Part shown: positions 8,027 to 12,955 of the stretch, in pieces
Numbering within the stretch: the stretch's first letter is position 1
Layout of the letters: each line of letters starts with the position of its first letter
Assembly: GCA_050013395.1 (NCBI GenBank)
Contig: JBEKFI010000099.1
Coordinates: 1 to 12,955, forward strand
Length of the DNA: 12,955 nucleotides
Direction of reading: 5' to 3'
DNA from: JBEKZD01 sp050013395
GTDB taxonomy: Bacteria > Verrucomicrobiota > Verrucomicrobiia > Palsa-1439
The notes under the pieces: generated by a model
The model's database searches: none
What the model saw: the letters and a program-made list of their open reading frames with translations, nothing else
Told to the model about the DNA's origin: nothing
Made by a program: the position numbers and the translations under genes

Positions 8027-9298
8027 ATGAGTGACATTCTCGATGCGGTCGAACTCGAAGAAATCCGCGATGACTTTCCTGTCCTGCGGCAGAAAGTCCA
8101 CGGCAGGCCGCTGGTTTACCTCGACAACGCGGCGACCTCGCAGAAACCGCGCGTCGTCATCGAGGCGCTCAACGACTACTACGTCCGCTACAACGCCAAC
8201 GTCCATCGCGGCATCCATTCGCTGGCCGAGCGCGCCACGCGCGAGTACGAACGCGCCCGCGAGAAAGTCGCCCGGTTCATCAACGCGCCTTCCGCCGAGT
8301 GCGTCATCTTCACGCGCGGCACGACCGAGGCGATCAACCTCGTCGCGTATTCCTGGGCGCGCCACAATTTGAAGAAAGGCGACGAGATTCTCACGACGTG
8401 GATGGAACACCACAGCAACACCGTGCCGTGGTATCAGTGCTGCGAACAGACGGGCGCCGTCATCAAACGCATTGAACTGAATGACGACGGCACGCTGCGG
8501 CTCGACGATCTCGACAGACTCATCACCGACCGCACGAAGCTCGTCGCCGTCACGCAATGCTCGAACGTCCTCGGCACAATCAATCCGGTCCGCCAGATTG
8601 CCGACGCGGCGCACAAGAAAGGCGCGGTCGTGCTCGTGGATGGCGCGCAAAGCGTGCCGCACTTCGCCGTGGACGTGCAGGCGCTCAATGCCGATTTCTT
8701 TGCGTTCAGCGGCCACAAAATGTGCGGGCCGACTGCCAGCGGTGTGCTCTACGGCAAACGCGCGTTGCTGGAAGCCATGCCGCCGTTCATGGGCGGTGGC
8801 GAAATGATCAAGGAAGTCTGGTCCGACCACGCGGAGTACAACGATCTGCCCTACAAATTCGAGGCGGGCACACCCAACATCGCCGAGTCCATCGGCCTCG
8901 GCGTCGCCGTCGACTACCTCTCGCGCATTGGCATGGACAAGATTCGCCAGCACGAGAAACAAATCACACAGTACGCTCTCAATCGCCTCAAGGAATTCGT
9001 CGAAGTCAAAGTGTATGGCCCGCTCGATGTCGAGAAACGCGGCGGCCTCGTTTCCTTCACCTTTAGCGACATTCATCCGCATGATCTCGCGACGTTCTTC
9101 GATCAGGAAGGCGTCGCCATCCGTGCCGGCCATCACTGCGCGATGCCATTGCACAAGAAACTCGGCATCGCCGCCACGGCTCGCGCGAGTTTCTACCTCT
9201 ACAACACGCGCGACGAAGTGGACGTGTTCATCGAAGCCCTGCGCAAGGCGAAGAAGTTTTTCGGCGCCTGCCCGACCGGCCGCGCGTTGGGATATTAG
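8027..9298 (+). CDS. sufS: SufS, group II cysteine desulfurase
   Basis: SufS is a PLP enzyme that removes sulfur from L-cysteine, leaving a persulfide that feeds SufBCD. The 423-aa class V aminotransferase-fold protein has the N-terminal Y-L-D-N-A-A-T-S-Q-K-P, the PLP-facing T-R-G-T-T-E-A-I-N and D-G-A-Q-S segments, the PLP-binding Lys231 in S-G-H-K-M-C-G-P, and the catalytic Cys371 in R-A-G-H-H-C-A-M-P. The R-A-G-H-H-C loop is characteristic of SufS/CsdA rather than IscS. I start at ATG 8027, which has GGAG nine bases upstream; a TTG at 8006 lies at the end of the repeat and is unlikely. It is last in the operon. No SufE or SufU partner is encoded in the window. Confidence 0.97.
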   Translation: MSDILDAVELEEIRDDFPVLRQKVHGRPLVYLDNAATSQKPRVVIEALNDYYVRYNANVHRGIHSLAERATREYERAREKVARFINAPSAECVIFTRGTTEAINLVAYSWARHNLKKGDEILTTWMEHHSNTVPWYQCCEQTGAVIKRIELNDDGTLRLDDLDRLITDRTKLVAVTQCSNVLGTINPVRQIADAAHKKGAVVLVDGAQSVPHFAVDVQALNADFFAFSGHKMCGPTASGVLYGKRALLEAMPPFMGGGEMIKEVWSDHAEYNDLPYKFEAGTPNIAESIGLGVAVDYLSRIGMDKIRQHEKQITQYALNRLKEFVEVKVYGPLDVEKRGGLVSFTFSDIHPHDLATFFDQEGVAIRAGHHCAMPLHKKLGIAATARASFYLYNTRDEVDVFIEALRKAKKFFGACPTGRALGY

Positions 9299-9321
9299 AC
9301 ACGGGGGAGACGGAGTATTAG

Positions 9322-9491
9322 CCCGGATTATTCACGAGATGCTCAAATCCGCGACAGTATCTGAGCGGGCGAACCCTCACCCTGACCCTCTCCCTTCAAA
9401 AGGGCGAGGGGAAATCTCCTCTCCCCGCTTCCGGGGAGATGATCAAGGTGAGGGGCTGTTCGAACGGGCAAAAGTTCGTGAATAATCCGGG
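9322..9491. mobile_element. MITE-like element with 16-bp perfect terminal inverted repeats
   Basis: CCCGGATTATTCACGA at 9322-9337 is exactly reverse-complemented at 9476-9491. TTAG flanks both ends (9318-9321 and 9492-9495) and could be a 4-bp target duplication. The 170-bp element has no coding capacity and carries a second palindrome (9374-9455) nested inside. It lies just after sufS and could also form the 3' end structure of the suf transcript. No transposase is nearby, so movement in trans is inferred. Confidence 0.65.
9374..9455. repeat. CCCTCACC...GGTGAGGG palindromic repeat, copy 2 (nested)
   Basis: The bounding octamers CCCTCACC (9374-9381) and GGTGAGGG (9448-9455) are those of the 7923-8005 copy, and the length is 82 versus 83 bp. 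The interior has diverged (CTTCAAAAGGGCG and CCCCGCTTCCGGGG). It lies inside the larger inverted-repeat element at 9322-9491. Confidence 0.7.
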
Positions 9492-9593
9492 TTAGAGTGC
9501 TGGAGTGTTGTGCGCGTCACTCGCGTCTCGCGCCCCACCGCTGCCGCCCCGGCCCTGCAATCGCTCCAGATTTAGGTTGAGAACCATGGCATC

Positions 9594-12338
9594 GTGAAGC
9601 ATACTAGTTCCATCATGGGGCGTCCGTTGGGTAATTGCATCCGAGTTTTGCATCTGGGGGGCGCGTTATCGAACAAACCTCTGACGCGCCACACTAGAGA
9701 TCGGATATATGCCACAGCGCGCGTTACCGCAGCATGGGTAGCCCTATTCCTCTTGACAACGTCCGTGCGGGCGCAGGATAGACGCCCATTATACGGCCAC
9801 GTGCCAGACGTTGTGGCGCGCTTGCAGCCAGTTGGCCGTCTTCCCGGGTCGACGCGTTTGAACTTGGCAATCGGGTTGCCATTGCGCAATCAAGGAGTAC
9901 TCACCAACTTGCTTCAGCAGATTTACGACCGGGCAAGCCCCCAGTACCGTCATTATCTGACGCCGGAACAGTTCACGGAGATGTTTGGTCCGACGGCACA
10001 GGACTATCAGACTCTCATCCGTTTTGCGGAGGCAAACGGCTTCGTGGTGACCGGCACGCACCCGAATCGCGTGCTGCTGGATGTGAACAGCACGGTGGCG
10101 GACATCGAGAAGGCTTTTCATGTGACGATGCGCACGTATCAGCATCCGACGGAAACCCGCAGGTTCTACGCGCCGGATGTCGAGCCGTCGGTCGCATCGG
10201 CGCTCCCGGTCTTGGAAATCAGCGGCCTCAACAACTACACCCTGCCGCATCCGATCAAACTCAAACTAACTCCCTTGAATGGCGCGTCCAAGGTGACGCC
10301 ATCGGACGGTTCGGGACCGAGCGGTACCTATATGGGGAACGATTTCAGGGCCGCCTACGTTCCCGGCGTGTCGCTGACAGGCGCCGGTCAAACAGTCGGG
10401 CTGGTGCAGTTTGACGGTTATTACGCGAATGACATCACAACCTACGAGAGCCTGGCTGGCCTGCCGAACGTCACGCTGACGAATGTGCTGCTGGATGGAT
10501 TCAACGGAATACCGGACGCCAACGCAGACTTCGTCGCCGAGGTGTCTTTGGACATTGAAATGACCATCTCCATGGCGCCGGGATTATCCCGAGTGATCGT
10601 CTATGAAGCGGGTCCCGATGGAATTCCCAACGACGTCTTGAATCGTATGGCTACGGACAACCAAGCCAGTCAACTCAGTTGTTCCTGGGGTTGGGGCGGT
10701 GGTCCCGACGGGGCTGCCGACGAGATCTTCCAGCAAATGGCCGCGCAGGGGCAGTCGTTCTTCGCGGCTTCCGGCGACAGCGATGCTTTCATCGGATCAA
10801 CGTCGGGAGATTTTCCGGCCGACGATCCGAATATCACGCTTGTCGGCGGGACCACTCTGGCGACGACCGGGCCGGGCGGATCCTGGGTGTCCGAAACCAC
10901 ATGGAACTGGGGCGGAGACATCGGCGGAGGCGGCGGGATCAGCACCGCCTACTCGATTCCGAGTTGGCAGCAGGGCGTCAACATGTCCATCAACCGCGGA
11001 TCGGCCATCATGCGGAACGTTCCGGATGTCGCTCTGATCGCCGATAATGTTTACATCATTTACGACAATGGCAACTCGGGCGCCGTTGGGGGCACCAGTT
11101 GTGCGGCACCGTTGTGGGCGGCCTTCACAGCTCTCGTCAACCAGCAGGCCGTGGCCAGCGGCAAGCCACCCGTCGGTTTTCTCAATCCGGCTCTCTACGC
11201 CACCGGCAATGGACCGAATTATGCCGCCGACTTCCACGACATCACGACCGGCAACAACACCAGCACCAGCAGTCCGATTGAGTTCTTCGCCGTGACCGGC
11301 TACGACCTCTGCACCGGCTGGGGCAGTCCCGCCGGGCAAAATCTCATCACCGACCTCGCAACACCCGATCCCTTGGGAATCACACCGGCAACCGGTTTTA
11401 CGGCGAGCGGCCCGGTCGGTGGCCCGTTTAGCGTTAGCTCTCAAAGCGTTTCGTTGAGCAACTCGGGAACGACGTCGCTGAGTTGGTCGCTCATCAACAC
11501 GTCGGCGTGGCTCAATGTTTCGCCGACGAGCGGAACACTCCCCGGTGGATCAGCGGCCACCGTCAACGTGAGCCTGAATTCCGCCGCCAACACTCTGGCC
11601 GCGGGAGTTTATTCTGCGACCGTATGGTTTACCGATCTGACCAGTGGCGTTACGCAGAACCGACAGTTCGCCTTGTGCGTGGGACAGCCACCGATTCAGA
11701 ACGCCGGCTTTGAGACCGGTGATTTCTCCGGCTGGATGCAAAGTGGAATCTTTTCCAGTTTTGCCGACGACGGTTCCTTCATCACGCCGTACTCGGGGGT
11801 CTATGCTGCCGCGGCGGGCGAGTATGTCTCGTTCGGTGATCTTTCCCAAACTGTGCCGACCTCCGCGGGGCAGCCTTACCTGCTTTCATTTTGGCTGGAG
11901 AGTCCGGACATCCTCGGTTTCGGTACGACTCCGAATGAGTTTATTGTGACGTGGAACGGGAACACGATCTTCGATCAAGTGAACCTGGGTGTTTTGGATT
12001 GGACCAACATCCAGTTCATTGTGGTGGCCACGGGGCCCAATACCATCCTCCAATTCGGATTCCGCAATGACTGGAGTTATTTCGGCCTTGACGACATCAG
12101 CCTGACACCCGTTCCCGCGCCTGTGATCCAAGTGGTGACCTGCACGAACAATGCGATCGCATTCACGTGGAGCACGGTGCCGGGGCTGAGGTATCAAGTC
12201 CAGTACAAGGCCGGTTTAACTCAAGCCAACTGGATCAATCTGGGCAGCGCCATCACCGCGACTGATGCCACAATGTCCGCGTCCGACGTCATCGGGTCGA
12301 AGACACAACGATTTTATCGCGTTGTCCTGATGCCATAA
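9594..12338 (+). CDS. Exported sedolisin (S53) serine-carboxyl protease with C-terminal beta modules
   Basis: This 914-aa secreted protein belongs to the kumamolisin/sedolisin family, acid-active endopeptidases with a Glu-Asp-Ser triad. A hydrophobic segment at 44-57 ending V-R-A (58-60) is a signal peptide preceded by an unusually long n-region. Residues of about 66-215 match the pro-kumamolisin activation domain (S-P-Q-Y-R-H-Y-L-T-P-E-Q-F). The catalytic domain (about 240-586) has Glu316 and Asp320 in E-V-S-L-D, oxyanion Asp395 in A-S-G-D-S-D, Ser502 in G-G-T-S-C-A-A-P, and the late F-H-D-I-T-T-G and G-Y-D-L-C-T-G-W-G-S-P calcium-site region. Then come a BACON/Ig-like domain (about 595-695), a jelly-roll-like domain starting N-A-G-F-E-T-G-D-F-S-G-W (about 700-835), and a fibronectin-like end (840-914) common in Verrucomicrobia. 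The start is a GTG without a clear ribosome site; ATG 9615 is the alternative. It probably digests external protein. Confidence 0.93.
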   Translation: MKHTSSIMGRPLGNCIRVLHLGGALSNKPLTRHTRDRIYATARVTAAWVALFLLTTSVRAQDRRPLYGHVPDVVARLQPVGRLPGSTRLNLAIGLPLRNQGVLTNLLQQIYDRASPQYRHYLTPEQFTEMFGPTAQDYQTLIRFAEANGFVVTGTHPNRVLLDVNSTVADIEKAFHVTMRTYQHPTETRRFYAPDVEPSVASALPVLEISGLNNYTLPHPIKLKLTPLNGASKVTPSDGSGPSGTYMGNDFRAAYVPGVSLTGAGQTVGLVQFDGYYANDITTYESLAGLPNVTLTNVLLDGFNGIPDANADFVAEVSLDIEMTISMAPGLSRVIVYEAGPDGIPNDVLNRMATDNQASQLSCSWGWGGGPDGAADEIFQQMAAQGQSFFAASGDSDAFIGSTSGDFPADDPNITLVGGTTLATTGPGGSWVSETTWNWGGDIGGGGGISTAYSIPSWQQGVNMSINRGSAIMRNVPDVALIADNVYIIYDNGNSGAVGGTSCAAPLWAAFTALVNQQAVASGKPPVGFLNPALYATGNGPNYAADFHDITTGNNTSTSSPIEFFAVTGYDLCTGWGSPAGQNLITDLATPDPLGITPATGFTASGPVGGPFSVSSQSVSLSNSGTTSLSWSLINTSAWLNVSPTSGTLPGGSAATVNVSLNSAANTLAAGVYSATVWFTDLTSGVTQNRQFALCVGQPPIQNAGFETGDFSGWMQSGIFSSFADDGSFITPYSGVYAAAAGEYVSFGDLSQTVPTSAGQPYLLSFWLESPDILGFGTTPNEFIVTWNGNTIFDQVNLGVLDWTNIQFIVVATGPNTILQFGFRNDWSYFGLDDISLTPVPAPVIQVVTCTNNAIAFTWSTVPGLRYQVQYKAGLTQANWINLGSAITATDATMSASDVIGSKTQRFYRVVLMP

Positions 12339-12404
12339 GATTAGACGGGGCGAGGTGGATACCGGCGCGCTGGAGCGTTGGGCAGCACGCGCGTGTTGCG
12401 CCGT

Positions 12405-12422
12405 GCTGAGCGTGTCCTCAGC
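12405..12422. repeat. GCTGAG/CTCAGC hairpin downstream of the protease gene
   Basis: GCTGAG (12405-12410) pairs with CTCAGC (12417-12422) around CGTGTC. There is no T-tract, so it is not a classical terminator; it may be a dispersed repeat. It is the only stem seen soon after the protease stop codon. Confidence 0.35.
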
Positions 12423-12443
12423 GTCGCCTGTGCTTTGGAATTA

Positions 12444-12461
12444 ATGGATAGTGCTATCCAT
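12444..12461. promoter_or_regulatory. 18-bp palindromic operator-like site, copy 1
   Basis: ATGGATAG-TG-CTATCCAT has perfect 8-bp arms. The same arms recur at 12813 and 12937 with a different central pair. Length, symmetry and lack of spacer resemble LacI/GalR-family operators. The site lies 105 bp after the protease gene, so it may serve a gene beyond the right edge. Confidence 0.6.
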
Positions 12462-12555
12462 AACTCTTGCAGAAAAACAGTTGTGCCACAAGAGCGGCAA
12501 GGTCGGGGGGGGCGAGTTTGGCACACGCTCGCAGGATTGCCTCCGCCTCTTCGGG

Positions 12556-12639
12556 CGTGCCGGCCATCATTGCGCCATGCCGTTGCACAAGAAACTCGGC
12601 ATTGCCGCGACCGCGCGCACGAGCTTTTACCTCTATAAC
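12556..12639 (+). pseudogene. Remnant of a second sufS-like gene (active-site Cys block)
   Basis: These 84 bases translate to R-A-G-H-H-C-A-M-P-L-H-K-K-L-G-I-A-A-T-A and on to S-F-Y-L-Y-N, the active-site cysteine region of SufS (residues 366-393 there). Against the intact gene at 9122-9205, 73 of 84 bases match. Ten of the eleven differences are synonymous, and only one changes a residue (Ala to Thr). Neither flank resembles sufS in any frame I checked, so only this block remains, without the PLP site or a start. The synonymous pattern says it came from a related but separately evolved functional gene rather than a recent copy of sufS. Confidence 0.75.
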
Positions 12640-12706
12640 GGGGCGATTGCGAAACACCACCGCGACGTTCGATACCGAGCCCAAGACCGCCTCCGAACAG
12701 TCGAAC

Positions 12707-12723
12707 GGGTCAGAGCCTGACCC
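12707..12723. repeat. GGGTCAG-AGC-CTGACCC palindrome
   Basis: Perfect 7-bp arms flank a 3-bp loop. The CTGACCC half also appears as CTGACCCC at 2260-2267 at the end of the accessory block. Sequences of this kind often occur at ends of REP-associated or IS-derived elements, which is an inference here. Confidence 0.5.
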
Positions 12724-12812
12724 TTGACAGGCTGCGGCGCAGGCGATTCACCTTGCCAGGAGCGGCGTAAACGATTGACAACGAACTTCCTCGCCCTTCC
12801 TCGCGGCTGTTT

Positions 12813-12830
12813 ATGGATAGCGCTATCTAT
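12813..12830. promoter_or_regulatory. 18-bp palindromic operator-like site, copy 2, overlapping a TATAAT box
   Basis: ATGGATAG-CG-CTATCTAT has the same layout as the other copies, with central CG as typical for LacI-family operators and one arm mismatch at 12828. Symmetry extends to TT/AA on both sides. The mismatch creates a perfect TATAAT at 12828-12833 on the plus strand; no good -35 is present (12805-12810 reads GGCTGT). Confidence 0.6.
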
Positions 12831-12936
12831 AATTACGTTCTGGGATTTCGTTCCTGCCCCGGGTGCCGGTCGTGCGATCCACCTACGCCCGTTTCCGTTG
12901 CCCCTCCTCTGCAAGCCGACGTGCCCGCACAAGGTC

Positions 12937-12954
12937 ATGGATAGCACTATCCAT
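12937..12954. promoter_or_regulatory. 18-bp palindromic operator-like site, copy 3, at window edge
   Basis: ATGGATAG-CA-CTATCCAT has perfect 8-bp arms and lies 124 bp after copy 2. The window ends one base later, so any promoter it controls is outside. Confidence 0.6.
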
Positions 12955-12955
12955 A

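Larger units (their letters stand above)
12339..12955. other. Gene-free region with operators, gene debris and repeats
   Basis: No convincing gene is present in these 617 bases. It contains a small hairpin after the protease gene, three copies of an 18-bp palindrome, an 84-bp sufS-like remnant and a GGGTCAG palindrome, each listed separately. The stretch 12731-12810 shows nothing I can name beyond a TTGACA at about 12775 without a matching -10. Confidence 0.7.

Noticed and set aside
7994..9154. Long open frame (386 aa) on the minus strand opposite sufS
   Set aside because: It mirrors the codon structure of sufS, is rich in Arg, Asp, Val and Ala as expected of a GC-rich antisense frame, and shows no family motif.
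12454..12684. Minus-strand frame of 76 aa ending T-P-E-E-A-E-A-I-L-R-A-C-A-K
   Set aside because: The end looks helical and gene-like, but half of the frame is antisense to the sufS remnant and it ends inside the operator palindrome; it may be chance in GC-rich DNA.

Overview
The window looks like a chromosomal segment of a GC-rich Gram-negative bacterium, most probably Verrucomicrobiota (Pedosphaera/Limisphaerales-like). This rests on three things: the secreted protease ends in a C-terminal module of the 'Y-Q-V-Q-Y-K ... W-x-N-L-G ... Q-R-F-Y-R-V' type that I associate with that group; the gaps between genes hold many short palindromic dispersed repeats; and SufB resembles the type with an S-x-S-D segment near its C-terminus. 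No database search was possible, so the taxonomy is an inference.

Layout. (1) 1-2190, plus: the 3' four-fifths of an AcnA-type aconitase. (2) 4085-2256, minus: a VapB/VapC toxin-antitoxin pair followed, with almost no spacing, by two visibly AT-richer genes. These are an unrecognised 219-aa protein with a winged-helix-like N-terminal half and a broken GHKL-type ATPase that stops just after its G2 box. (3) 4204-4382: an orphan terminator, then a near-consensus promoter with a palindrome at its transcription start, leading into the suf genes. (4) 4383-9298, plus: sufC-sufB-sufD-sufS, an iron-sulfur cluster assembly operon interrupted by palindromic repeats. No sufE, sufU or sufA is visible. (5) 9318-9495: a MITE-like palindromic element with 16-bp perfect terminal inverted repeats and TTAG flanks. 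(6) 9594-12338, plus: a large exported sedolisin (S53) protease with C-terminal beta-rich modules. (7) 12339-12955: about 600 bp without a gene, holding three copies of an 18-bp palindrome resembling LacI-family operators, an 84-bp remnant of a second sufS-like gene, and other small palindromes.

Functionally, SufS mobilises cysteine sulfur and SufBCD builds Fe-S clusters; aconitase is an Fe-S enzyme but is not obviously in the same operon. The vapBC/ATPase block between them looks like an inserted accessory module: opposite strand, shift in base composition, repeats at its edges and a decaying last gene. The most interesting items are that accessory cassette, the triple operator array at the right edge, and the sufS remnant, which differs from the intact gene almost only at synonymous positions.
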